Of a DNA stretch of 64,000 nt, positions 46,208 through 53,780 are shown piece after piece. The notes beneath the pieces were generated by a model. It did no database searches. It had not been told where the DNA came from and worked only from the letters and a program-made list of their open reading frames with translations. This DNA comes from CBDDBU01 sp965226045. Lineage in GTDB: Bacteria > Pseudomonadota > Alphaproteobacteria > VGEJ01. Position numbers and translations under genes: made by a program. Every line of letters starts with the position of its first letter. Position 1 is the first letter of the stretch. Location of the stretch: NCBI GenBank assembly GCA_965226045.1, contig CBDDBU010000012.1:1-64000 (forward strand), given 5' to 3'.

Positions 46208-46570
46208 CTAGCGACGCGCGAGCATCGCGCCAAGGTTGCGCCCGGCGAAGATGTGAACGTGGAAGTGCGGCACCTCTTGGTTGGCGTCGGCGCCGTGGTT
46301 GGCGAGCAGGCGGTAGCCGTCCTTCTCGGCACCAAGCTCGCGGGCGACCCGGCCAACGGCGGCGAAAAACCCGGCCACCATGTCGGTCGGCGCGGTGGCG
46401 CTGAAATCGTCCATCGAGACATAATCGCCCTTGGAAATCACCAGCACATGGACCGGGGCCTGCGGTTCGATGTCGTGAAACGCGAGCGCGTAGTCGTCCT
46501 CGTAGACCTTGTTACATGGCAGCTCACCGCGCAGAATTTTCGCGAACACGTTCTCCGGATCGTAGGTCAT
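46208..46570 (-). CDS. HIT-family nucleotide hydrolase (HinT-like)
   Basis: 120 residues. ENVFAKILRGELPCNKVYED begins the fold; VPHFHVHIFAGRNLG near residues 99-113 is the HxHxHxx active site with all three His. DDYALAFHDIEPQAPVHVLV supplies the adenosine pocket. It hydrolyses adenosine 5'-phosphoramidates and related acyl-AMPs. The ATG overlaps the hisE stop (ATGA), so it is the last gene of the his operon here. Confidence 0.93.
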   Translation of the reverse strand: MTYDPENVFAKILRGELPCNKVYEDDYALAFHDIEPQAPVHVLVISKGDYVSMDDFSATAPTDMVAGFFAAVGRVARELGAEKDGYRLLANHGADANQEVPHFHVHIFAGRNLGAMLARR

Positions 46571-46941
46571 TTCACCTCCGGCTTCCTTGATGGGCCTGAT
46601 GGGCCTGATGGGCGTGATCGGCCGGCCTTTTCGTCATGACCCGAGACGCCCTCGCGGCGCGCCAGCTCGACGCCGATATCGGCCGGTGTGAGACCACGCC
46701 GCGCCCACAACACCATGAGATGATACAGAAGATCGGCGCTCTCCCGCGCCACCGCCTCGTGCTCAGGGCCCAGCGCGGCGATCACCGTCTCGACCGCTTC
46801 CTCGCCGATCTTCTGGGCGATGCGCGCCTCGGGCCCCGCCAATAGCTCGGCCGTGTAGGACCGGCTCGGATCGCCGTCCCGGCGGCTTTCGATCACCGCG
46901 AACAGCCGCTCGATGACCACGCCGAGCGTGTCGTCGGCCAT
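46567..46941 (-). CDS. hisE: phosphoribosyl-ATP pyrophosphatase
   Basis: 124 residues from ATG 46941 (MADDTLGVVIERL); GTG 46953 in a GTGA overlap with hisF is an alternative. RIAQKIGEEAVETVIAALGP near residues 49-68 and ARESADLLYHLMVLWARRG carry the Mg-binding Glu/Asp residues of the all-alpha pyrophosphatase. It performs the second step of histidine synthesis. The C-terminal tail ends in short Ser-Gly-Pro repeats from a 9-base tandem repeat at about 46585-46615. Confidence 0.94.
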   Translation of the reverse strand: MADDTLGVVIERLFAVIESRRDGDPSRSYTAELLAGPEARIAQKIGEEAVETVIAALGPEHEAVARESADLLYHLMVLWARRGLTPADIGVELARREGVSGHDEKAGRSRPSGPSGPSRKPEVK

Positions 46942-46949
46942 CGTCGCCC

Positions 46950-47720
46950 TCACGCCGGCGCGATCGGGCGCATCGGGACGCCAGCGGCAGCCATCGCCGC
47001 CTTGGCGGCGGCGATCGTGATCTCGCCGAAATGAAAAATCGAGGCGACCAGGACGGCGGTGGCGTGGCCCTCGCGGACGGCCGCCGCCAGGTGCTCGACA
47101 GCGCCAGCGCCGCCCGAAGCGATGACCGGCACCGGCACCGCGTCGGCCACGGCGCGGGTGAGCGCCAGATCAAAACCCTGTTTGGTGCCGTCGCGGTCCA
47201 TCGAGGTCAGCAGGATTTCGCCCGCGCCGCACCCGACCACACGGCGAGCGAAATCGACCGCGTCGATCCCGGTGGCGCGCCGGCCGCCATGAGTGAATAT
47301 CTCCCAGCGCGCCGGTGCCACCTGCTTGGCGTCGATCGCGCCGACGATGCACTGGGAGCCGAACTTGGCGGCCGCCGCGGCGACAAAATCGGGATCAGCG
47401 ACGGCAGCGGTGTTGACGGAGACTTTGTCGGCCCCAGCCAGCAGGAGCTTGCGGACGTGCTCGATGGTCGCCACCCCGCCGCCGACGGTGAGCGGCATGA
47501 AGCAGGCCTCGGCGGTGCGCCCGACCACGTCGTAGATGGTCTCGCGGTTCTCGTGGCTCGCCGTGATGTCGAGAAAGCAGAGCTCATCGGCCCCTTCCGC
47601 GTCGTAGAGCTTGGCCTGGGCGACCGGCTCGCCGGCGTCAACCAGATTGACGAAATTGACGCCCTTGACCACGCGGCCGTTCTTCACGTCGAGACAGGGA
47701 ATGATGCGGGCCTTAAGCAT
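46950..47720 (-). CDS. hisF: imidazole glycerol phosphate synthase, cyclase subunit
   Basis: 256 residues, a TIM barrel. The N-terminal catalytic Asp is in RIIPCLDVKNGRVVKG (residue 11) and the second in CIVGAIDAKQV near 130. Phosphate-binding repeats LTVGGGVATIEHV and VIASGGAGAVEHL mark the two halves. It makes imidazole glycerol phosphate using ammonia from HisH. It overlaps hisA by eight bases. Confidence 0.96.
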   Translation of the reverse strand: MLKARIIPCLDVKNGRVVKGVNFVNLVDAGEPVAQAKLYDAEGADELCFLDITASHENRETIYDVVGRTAEACFMPLTVGGGVATIEHVRKLLLAGADKVSVNTAAVADPDFVAAAAAKFGSQCIVGAIDAKQVAPARWEIFTHGGRRATGIDAVDFARRVVGCGAGEILLTSMDRDGTKQGFDLALTRAVADAVPVPVIASGGAGAVEHLAAAVREGHATAVLVASIFHFGEITIAAAKAAMAAAGVPMRPIAPA

Positions 47721-48450
47721 TCCCCACCTCTAGCGCTTCAACCTCCAACCCGAGGGCCGCTGTGGGATCGATCGCCCCGGTATAGAACGCCTTGCCAACG
47801 ATCGCGCCGGCGATGCGCTCGGCCGCTAGCTCGCGCAGGTCATCGAGGCTGGAAACGCCGCCCGAGGCGATCACCGGCACCGACACGGCGGCGGCCAGCG
47901 CCCGGGTCGCCGCGACATTGGGGCCGCCCAACGCCCCGTCGCGCGCAATATCGGTATAGACGATGGCGGCCAACCCATCGCTCTCGAAGCGCTGGGCGAA
48001 GGCGATCGCCTCGATCTCCGACTGTTCGGCCCAGCCGGCGACCGCGAGGCGCCCCGCGCGGGCGTCGAGGCCAAGCACGATGCGGCCGGGAAAGGCGCGA
48101 CACGCCTCAACCACCAGGCTGGGCTCGCGCACCGCCGCCGTGCCCAGGACGACGCGCGCGACGCCCCGCGCCAACCAGCCCTCGATCGCCGCCATATCGC
48201 GGATGCCGCCGCCGAGTTGGACCGGCATCGACACGGCCGCCAGGATCGCCGCGACGGCCTCGCCATTGACGGCTCGCCCGGCCACCGCCCCATCGAGATC
48301 GACGAGATGTAGCCAGCGGAAGCCGAACTCCTGAAAACGGCGCGCCTGATCGGCCGGATTAAGGTTGTGGACGGTGGCCGTCGCCATGTCGCCGCGCAGC
48401 AGGCGCACGCAGGCCCCGCCCTTAAGATCAATCGCGGGGTAAATCAGCAT
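47713..48450 (-). CDS. hisA: phosphoribosylformimino-AICAR isomerase
   Basis: 245 residues from ATG 48450 (MLIYPAIDLKGGACVRLLRG). Asp8 is the catalytic base and the second Asp is in LGLDARAGRLAV near residue 127. VQLGGGIRDMAAIEGWL and VIASGGVSSLDDL are the phosphate loops. The coding frame is open far upstream through the GNAT tail but has no meaning there. Its start lies inside the last 23 bases of the GNAT frame, immediately after a 15-bp tandem repeat. Confidence 0.95.
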   Translation of the reverse strand: MLIYPAIDLKGGACVRLLRGDMATATVHNLNPADQARRFQEFGFRWLHLVDLDGAVAGRAVNGEAVAAILAAVSMPVQLGGGIRDMAAIEGWLARGVARVVLGTAAVREPSLVVEACRAFPGRIVLGLDARAGRLAVAGWAEQSEIEAIAFAQRFESDGLAAIVYTDIARDGALGGPNVAATRALAAAVSVPVIASGGVSSLDDLRELAAERIAGAIVGKAFYTGAIDPTAALGLEVEALEVGNA

Positions 48451-49150
48451 TTTCGCTACGAACCGGCCGGATTGGGCTTGGCCCGAGCCGGCTTGGCCCG
48501 AGCCGGCTTGGCCCGAGCCGGCTTGGAGCCGGCTTGGCCCGAGCCGGCTTGGCCCGAGCCGGCGGCCCGAGCAGTTTGGGCATGAGCAGTTTGGGCATTT
48601 GGGCGCGCGCACCCTTGCCACGGCGCGCGCCCTCCAGATCCTTGATGTAGTAGTAGCCGGCGATGTACCCGCGCCCGACCCGGGCATATTTCGGCTTGAC
48701 CCCCCAGCGCACGTAGCCGGCCGATTCATAGAGCCGGATCGCCGCCTCCTGGGTCGCCCGCACGACCAGGCTGATCTGCTTGATACCCGGCTTGGGCGCG
48801 GCATTCTCGACTTCGGTCAGGAGCCGGCGGGCCAGGCCGTGGCCGCGCGCCCAGGGGCGAATGAAGAACCCGGTCAGCGTGACATCGAAAGCGCCGGCCT
48901 CGTTGGAGCGCGTCGGTAGGATCAATTGGGCGGTGCCGACGATAGTGCCGTCCAGCCGGGCCACGAACAGCCGTCGCTCCGGCACCAGCAAAACCCCGCT
49001 CCAATATCGTTCGAGCGCGGCGCGGCCCGGCGATTTCAACCATTCAAAGCCGAGGCCGTCGATAATCGCCTCAACGGTGGCCTGACACAGATCCTCGAGG
49101 TCGGCATCCTCGAACGCGGTGATCTGCTCGACGCTCGACTGCTGCGTCAT
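48428..49150 (-). CDS. GNAT-family N-acetyltransferase with repetitive tail
   Basis: 240 residues from ATG 49150, in an ATGA overlap with hisH. VGTAQLILPTRSNEAGAFDV, then TGFFIRPWARGHGLARRLL near residues 118-136 is the acetyl-CoA-binding motif A, and ATQEAAIRLYESAGYVRWGV is motif B. It acetylates an unknown amine. The last 45 residues are low-complexity (KPARA then SRLGP repeats) because the gene runs into a 15-bp tandem repeat; the change of repeat peptide shows that the reading frame slips across an incomplete copy. The true end may differ. Confidence 0.85.
   Translation of the reverse strand: MTQQSSVEQITAFEDADLEDLCQATVEAIIDGLGFEWLKSPGRAALERYWSGVLLVPERRLFVARLDGTIVGTAQLILPTRSNEAGAFDVTLTGFFIRPWARGHGLARRLLTEVENAAPKPGIKQISLVVRATQEAAIRLYESAGYVRWGVKPKYARVGRGYIAGYYYIKDLEGARRGKGARAQMPKLLMPKLLGPPARAKPARAKPAPSRLGPSRLGPSRLGPSPIRPVRSENADLPRD
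48477..48562 (+). repeat. 15-bp tandem repeat upstream of hisA
   Basis: Unit CTTGGCCCGAGCCGG at 48477, 48492, 48507, an 11-base incomplete copy at 48522-48532, then 48533 and 48548. It is in the 3' end of the GNAT gene and about 30 bases before the hisA start. The incomplete copy changes the reading frame of the encoded tail. Same unit length as the grpE repeat but unrelated sequence. Confidence 0.95.
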
Positions 49151-49851
49151 GGCCGCCAACGCAGAAAGTTCGCGATCAGGCGGAGCCCGGTCGCTTGGCT
49201 TTTTTCGGGGTGAAACTGGGTGCCCACCAAGTTGTCGCGCCCGATCGCGGCGGTGATCGCGCCGCCATACTCGGCATGAGCCAGAACATGCCCGGGATCG
49301 GCGCAGCGAAAGCCAAAGGAATGGACGAAATAGGCGTGGTCGCCGCCTGCTATACCCGCCAGAACCGGGTGCAAGGGCTGGTCGAGCACCAGTTGGTTCC
49401 AGCCCATGTGGGGCAGCCGGCCGCCGAGCGCCCGGCACGCGGCGCTCTCCTCTTTGTCCTCAATGCCGGTGGCCTCGCCGAGGCGGGCGGCGGTCGACCA
49501 CAGCCGGTCCACCTCGCCATCGATCCAGCCAAAGCCCCGATGACGCCCGTTCTCAAGGCCGGTGCTCGCCATCAGCTGCATGCCCACGCAAATGCCCAGA
49601 AACGGCCGACCCCGCCCTGCCACGACCTCTTCCAGCGCCGCCGCCATGCCGGGGATCGCATCGATGCCGGCGCGGCAATCGGCGAACGCGCCCACCCCCG
49701 GCAGCACCACGTGATCGGCACTGGCGACAACCTCAGGCTCGGCCGTCACCGCGACCCTGCGCGCCTGGCCACTCTCATGAACGACGCGTTCGAAGGCTTT
49801 GGCCGCCGAACGCAGGTTGCCCGAGCCGTAGTCGACAATGGCGATACTCAT
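49147..49851 (-). CDS. hisH: imidazole glycerol phosphate synthase, glutaminase subunit
   Basis: 234 residues. The class I amidotransferase triad is complete: nucleophile Cys in FLGICVGMQLM near residue 88, and His/Glu in VGTQFHPEKSQ near 215. The N-terminal MSIAIVDYGSGNLRSAAKAF is typical. It supplies ammonia to HisF. It is 20-30 residues longer than the E. coli enzyme owing to an insertion around EDKEESAACRALGG. In tandem with the GNAT gene. Confidence 0.95.
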   Translation of the reverse strand: MSIAIVDYGSGNLRSAAKAFERVVHESGQARRVAVTAEPEVVASADHVVLPGVGAFADCRAGIDAIPGMAAALEEVVAGRGRPFLGICVGMQLMASTGLENGRHRGFGWIDGEVDRLWSTAARLGEATGIEDKEESAACRALGGRLPHMGWNQLVLDQPLHPVLAGIAGGDHAYFVHSFGFRCADPGHVLAHAEYGGAITAAIGRDNLVGTQFHPEKSQATGLRLIANFLRWRP

Positions 49852-49936
49852 GTCTCACGTCGGTGTGGTCGGGGCACGGCGGGCCGCGAAGGCACTGAAT
49901 CTCCTCCGTCAGGAGTCCCAACGTCAAGCCCGGCGG

Positions 49937-50356
49937 CTAAGGATACCCGATGACCGGCTCATAGGCTGGCTCCTGATGGCGGGCGACCGGCGCCGCCGTC
50001 AAGAACCGCGCCTCGGCGGCGGGCACATTCTCGGCCGCCACCGAGGCGACGCGGCGAAAATCGCGGCGCGCCAGGATCAACCGGCGCAGGTCGTTGGCGT
50101 GGCAGCCGAACAACAGTTGTAGCGCGACCACGACCGATGCCGTGACGGCCCCGCCCAAGTTCAGCACGCTCGCCGCCAGCCAGAGCAGCGCGGAAACCAC
50201 CACCACCAGGGCCAGAACGGCCCAGAGTCCATGGTGGATCGCCCACACCGGCGACGCCAGGAAGGCGCCCCAAGCGAAGCCCTCCTTAACGAAGATGAGT
50301 TCGTCGCCCTCGGGCCCGAGGCGTGGACGCTCGTGAACAGTGTATATGCGCATCAC
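49937..50356 (-). CDS. DUF2628 membrane protein
   Basis: 139 residues. MRIYTVHERPRLGPEGDELI, then FVKEGFAWGAFLASPVWAIH near residues 22-41 is the DUF2628 signature, followed by two membrane helices and a short tail. The function is unknown, but the gene is found next to hisB in many alphaproteobacteria. It lies between hisB and hisH on the same strand. Confidence 0.88.
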   Translation of the reverse strand: MMRIYTVHERPRLGPEGDELIFVKEGFAWGAFLASPVWAIHHGLWAVLALVVVVSALLWLAASVLNLGGAVTASVVVALQLLFGCHANDLRRLILARRDFRRVASVAAENVPAAEARFLTAAPVARHQEPAYEPVIGYP

Positions 50357-50368
50357 GGCCGCCTCGAA

Positions 50369-51004
50369 TCAGCCGCGGCGGAGCACGCCCTTGGTCGAGG
50401 GCACGGCGCCCGCGCGGCGGGGGTCGATCTCCACCGCCTGGCGCAGCGCCCGCGCCAAGCCCTTGAAGCACGATTCGACGATGTGGTGGCTGTTCTCGCC
50501 ATACAAGTTCTCGACGTGCAGGGTAAGGCCCGCCGACTGGGCGAAGGCCTGGAACCATTCCTTGAACAGCTCGGTGTCCATTTCACCTAGCTTGGCCGCT
50601 CCCAAATTCACCTTCCACACCAGATAGGGCCGGTTGGACGCATCGAGGGTGACCCGGGTCAGCGCCTCGTCCATGGGCGCCAGGGCGGCGCCATACCGGT
50701 TGATTCCGGCGCGGTCGCCCAAGGCATCGCTAACCGCCGAACCCACCGCTAGTCCCACGTCCTCGTTGGTGTGGTGAAAATCGATGTGCAGGTCGCCCTC
50801 CGCCCGCACCTCAAGATCGATCAGGCTGTGGCGCGAAAGCTGCTCCAACATGTGGTCAAGAAAGCCGATGCCGGTGGCGATCTGGTGGCTGCCGGTGCCG
50901 TCGAGATCGACCGACACCACGACCGCAGTCTCGGTGGTCGTGCGCTCGATGCGCGCGCCACGCCCAGTCGCGAGCTTCACCGCCTTGTTCGGGGTCGCCG
51001 CCAT
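50369..51004 (-). CDS. hisB: imidazoleglycerol-phosphate dehydratase
   Basis: 211 residues from ATG 51004 (MAATPNKAVKLATGRGAR). Manganese-binding His clusters are seen in GFLDHMLEQLSRHSLIDL, FHHTNEDVGLAVG and ENSHHIVESCFKGLARAL. It makes imidazole acetol phosphate in histidine synthesis. Slightly longer than the usual 197 residues at the N-terminus. First gene of the his cluster on this strand, 12 bases before the DUF2628 gene. Confidence 0.96.
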   Translation of the reverse strand: MAATPNKAVKLATGRGARIERTTTETAVVVSVDLDGTGSHQIATGIGFLDHMLEQLSRHSLIDLEVRAEGDLHIDFHHTNEDVGLAVGSAVSDALGDRAGINRYGAALAPMDEALTRVTLDASNRPYLVWKVNLGAAKLGEMDTELFKEWFQAFAQSAGLTLHVENLYGENSHHIVESCFKGLARALRQAVEIDPRRAGAVPSTKGVLRRG

Positions 51005-51033
51005 TCCGCCTTGTAGCAGAAACTGGCGGTCTC

Positions 51034-51633
51034 TCAAAGGTCGTCGGCCGGAGGCGGTTCAACGGCGGATCGATGGTCGTTTTGGTTTTGGTCCAGCCAC
51101 GTCTTGAGGCGGAACAGGTGGGTGTTCAGGCGCTCCACGTCGTCGGTGTCCCAATCGGCGAACATACGCTCGATCTCGGGCGCGAGCCGTGCGCCGGCGG
51201 CGCGGAAGGCAGCACGGCCCGCTGGGGTGGTGGTCAGCCGCTTAACCCGCCGGTCGGTCGCGCCGGGTTGGACATGCAGATACCCCCGCTCGACCAGCTG
51301 GCGAGCGCGCTTGGTGATCTTGGGCTGATTGGCGCGCAGCGCGCGGGCAATGCGGGTCAGGGTGCGGGGACGGCCGGGCGCCTGGGTAAAGTGGCTCAGC
51401 AGCACGAACTGCGGAAACGTCAAACCCGCCGCCCGCAGGGTGCGGTCGATGCGCCGGGTGGCGAGTTCGTCGACCAGCCCGAGCCAATCCAACGTCTGCC
51501 ATAGCTGCTCGACCCCCGGCCGCCGCCCAGTCCCCGGCCGCGGCCCAGTCCCCGATCGCCCTGCAGCCTCCGGCCCCATCCGAGACCCATCGTCGCCCGC
51601 ACCGCCGCTCACCGCCATTTCTCGCTGCCCCAT
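51034..51633 (-). CDS. MarR-family transcriptional regulator
   Basis: 199 residues from ATG 51633 (MGQREMAVSGGAG). A Gly/Pro/Arg-rich N-terminal stretch precedes the winged helix: TFPQFVLLSHFTQAPGRPRT, LTRIARALRANQPKITKRAR and VERGYLHVQPGATDRRVKRL (wing). MarR proteins usually repress an adjacent gene and release DNA on binding a phenolic ligand. It is divergent from hslV and 30 bases upstream of hisB; the target is unknown. An opening to 51855 would overlap hslV. Confidence 0.82.
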   Translation of the reverse strand: MGQREMAVSGGAGDDGSRMGPEAAGRSGTGPRPGTGRRPGVEQLWQTLDWLGLVDELATRRIDRTLRAAGLTFPQFVLLSHFTQAPGRPRTLTRIARALRANQPKITKRARQLVERGYLHVQPGATDRRVKRLTTTPAGRAAFRAAGARLAPEIERMFADWDTDDVERLNTHLFRLKTWLDQNQNDHRSAVEPPPADDL

Positions 51634-51791
51634 TCCACGGAATTGACGCAAACTGTCGCTCGGCTGGCCGCGCCCCGAAGTGTGCGGTCTTGACCGATGC
51701 CGGAAAATCACCACATCGTGGGGGTCAACCCGAGCGCCAGCGCCCGCGCCGAGGACCGCGCGGGCGCGTTCATCACCCAACGGCGGCATCC

Positions 51792-52349
51792 ATGACGGCA
51801 TCGGACATCCCCGTGTGGCATGGCACGACCATTCTCGCGGTCCGCAAGGGCGCAACGGTGGTGGTCGCGGGCGATGGCCAGGTCTCGCTCGGCGCCACCA
51901 TCATCAAGTCGAACGCGCGCAAGGTGCGGCGGCTGGCCGACGGCGCGGTGATCGCGGGCTTCGCCGGGGCGACGGCCGATGCCTTCACGCTGTTTGAGCG
52001 GTTGGAGAGCAAACTGGAGCAACATGCCGGACAGCTCACGCGCGCGGCGGTCGAACTGGCCAAGGACTGGCGTACCGATCGCTATCTGCGGCGGCTGGAA
52101 GCGATGATGGCGGTGGCCGACCGCGACACCAGCCTGGTGCTGAGCGGCACCGGTGACGTGCTAGAGCCCGAGGACGGCTTGATCGGCATCGGTTCGGGTG
52201 GCAATTATGCCCTCGCCGCCGCGCGGGCGCTGATCGAGCGCGACGACCTCGACGCCGAGGCGGTGGCGCGGCGGGCGATGGCGATCGCCGCCGGCATCTG
52301 CGTCTACACCAACGAGACCGTCGTCGTGGAGAGCCTGAGCACCCGATGA
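51792..52349 (+). CDS. hslV: HslV (ClpQ) protease subunit
   Basis: 185 residues from ATG 51792 (MTASDIPVWHGTTILAVRKG). The N-terminal nucleophile Thr is in HGTTI; VVAGDGQVSLGATIIKSNAR, GFAGATADAFTLFERLE and IGSGGNYALAAARAL complete the proteasome-like fold. Mature protein would begin at the first Thr after processing. It forms the dodecameric chamber of HslUV. Overlaps hslU by ATGA. Confidence 0.97.
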   Translation: MTASDIPVWHGTTILAVRKGATVVVAGDGQVSLGATIIKSNARKVRRLADGAVIAGFAGATADAFTLFERLESKLEQHAGQLTRAAVELAKDWRTDRYLRRLEAMMAVADRDTSLVLSGTGDVLEPEDGLIGIGSGGNYALAAARALIERDDLDAEAVARRAMAIAAGICVYTNETVVVESLSTR

Positions 52350-53656
52350 CCGCCTTCAGCCCGCGCGAGATCGTGTCCGAGCTCGACCGCTTCATCATCG
52401 GCCAAGGTGACGCCAAACGCGCCGTCGCCATCGCCCTGCGCAACCGCTGGCGGCGCCAGCAGCTGCCTGAAGAGCTGCGCGACGAGGTCCTGCCCAAGAA
52501 CATCCTGATGATCGGGCCCACCGGCGTCGGCAAGACCGAGATATCCCGGCGGCTGGCGCGGCTCGCGCAAGCCCCCTTCCTCAAAGTCGAGGCGACCAAG
52601 TTCACCGAGGTCGGCTACGTCGGGCGCGACGTCGAGCAGATCATCCGCGACCTCATCGAACTCGCTATTAGCATGGTCAAGGAGCGCAGCCGCGCCGAGG
52701 TCAACGCCAAGGCGGAGGTCGCGGCCGAGGCGCGGGTGCTGGATGCACTGGTCGGCGAGCAGTCGAGCAGCGAGACCCGGGCCAAGTTCCGCAAGATGCT
52801 GCGCGAGGGCGAGCTCGACGACAAGGAGATCGAGGTCGACGTGCAGGAGAGCGCCGCCGCCGGCATGCCGACCATGGATATCCCCGGGATGCCAGGCGGC
52901 CAGGTGGGGATGATCAACCTCAACGAAATGCTCGGCAAAGCGTTCGGGCAGCGCAGCAAGCCGCGCCGCCTGTCGGTCTCCGAGTCCTACGAGGTGCTGC
53001 TCGCCGAAGAGAGCGACCGTCTGCTCGACCCCGACAAAACAGTGCGCACGGCGATCGAGATGGTGGAGCAGGACGGAATCGTCTTCCTCGACGAGATCGA
53101 CAAGATCACGGCGCGCTCGGAACGGGTCGGCGCCGATGTCAGCCGCGAGGGCGTTCAGCGCGACCTTTTGCCGCTAATCGAGGGCACCACGGTCGCGACC
53201 AAGCACGGCGCGGTCAAGACCGACCATATCCTGTTCATCGCCTCGGGCGCCTTTCACCTCGCCAAACCCTCGGACCTGTTGCCCGAGTTGCAGGGACGGC
53301 TGCCGATTCGCGTCGAGCTCAAGGCGTTGGACCGCGACGACTTCAAGCGCATCCTGACCGAGCCCGAGGCGAACCTGATTATCCAATACACGGCGCTAAT
53401 GGCGACCGAGGGGGTCACGCTCAAATTCACCGACGACGCGATCGAGCAGATCGCCGATCTCGCCGCCGAGGTCAACAAAAGCGTCGAGAACATCGGCGCG
53501 CGCCGCCTGCACACGATCATGGAGCGCTTGTTAGAGAAAATCAGCTTCAGCGCCTCCGATCAGGCCGGCGCCCGCATCAAGATCGACGCGCCCTACGTCC
53601 GCGAGCGCGTCGCCGACCTCGCCAAGGACACCGACCTCTCCCGCTTCATCCTGTAG
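52346..53656 (+). CDS. hslU: HslU (ClpY) ATPase
   Basis: 436 residues. Walker A GPTGVGKTEISRRLAR near residue 56, Walker B GIVFLDEIDKITAR near 250, sensor and arginine finger in RDLLPLIEGTTV and LQGRLPIRVEL. The intermediate domain (about 110-230) is present. The C-terminal LSRFIL inserts into HslV. Unfolds substrates for HslV. The transcript probably ends in the following gap that holds a repeat element. Confidence 0.97.
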   Translation: MTAFSPREIVSELDRFIIGQGDAKRAVAIALRNRWRRQQLPEELRDEVLPKNILMIGPTGVGKTEISRRLARLAQAPFLKVEATKFTEVGYVGRDVEQIIRDLIELAISMVKERSRAEVNAKAEVAAEARVLDALVGEQSSSETRAKFRKMLREGELDDKEIEVDVQESAAAGMPTMDIPGMPGGQVGMINLNEMLGKAFGQRSKPRRLSVSESYEVLLAEESDRLLDPDKTVRTAIEMVEQDGIVFLDEIDKITARSERVGADVSREGVQRDLLPLIEGTTVATKHGAVKTDHILFIASGAFHLAKPSDLLPELQGRLPIRVELKALDRDDFKRILTEPEANLIIQYTALMATEGVTLKFTDDAIEQIADLAAEVNKSVENIGARRLHTIMERLLEKISFSASDQAGARIKIDAPYVRERVADLAKDTDLSRFIL

Positions 53657-53681
53657 GGCGCTCTATTCCGACCAACTCATG

Positions 53682-53751
53682 CTTCGAGACGGCGCGCCTC
53701 TTCGTCGTTTCCCTCATCCTGAGGAGCGGCCCGAAGGGCTGCGTCTCGAAG
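53682..53751. repeat. REP-like palindromic element after hslU
   Basis: CTTCGAGAC (53682-53690) and GTCTCGAAG (53743-53751) form an inverted repeat around a centre with CCTCATCCTGAGGAGC, itself a near-palindrome. Elements with this CTTCGAGAC...CCTCATCCTGAGGAGC...GTCTCGAAG layout are common intergenic repeats in alphaproteobacteria (from memory). It could act as the hslVU terminator. Confidence 0.7.
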
Positions 53752-53780
53752 GATCGGACACCGCGCGCGGGAGCGATCTC

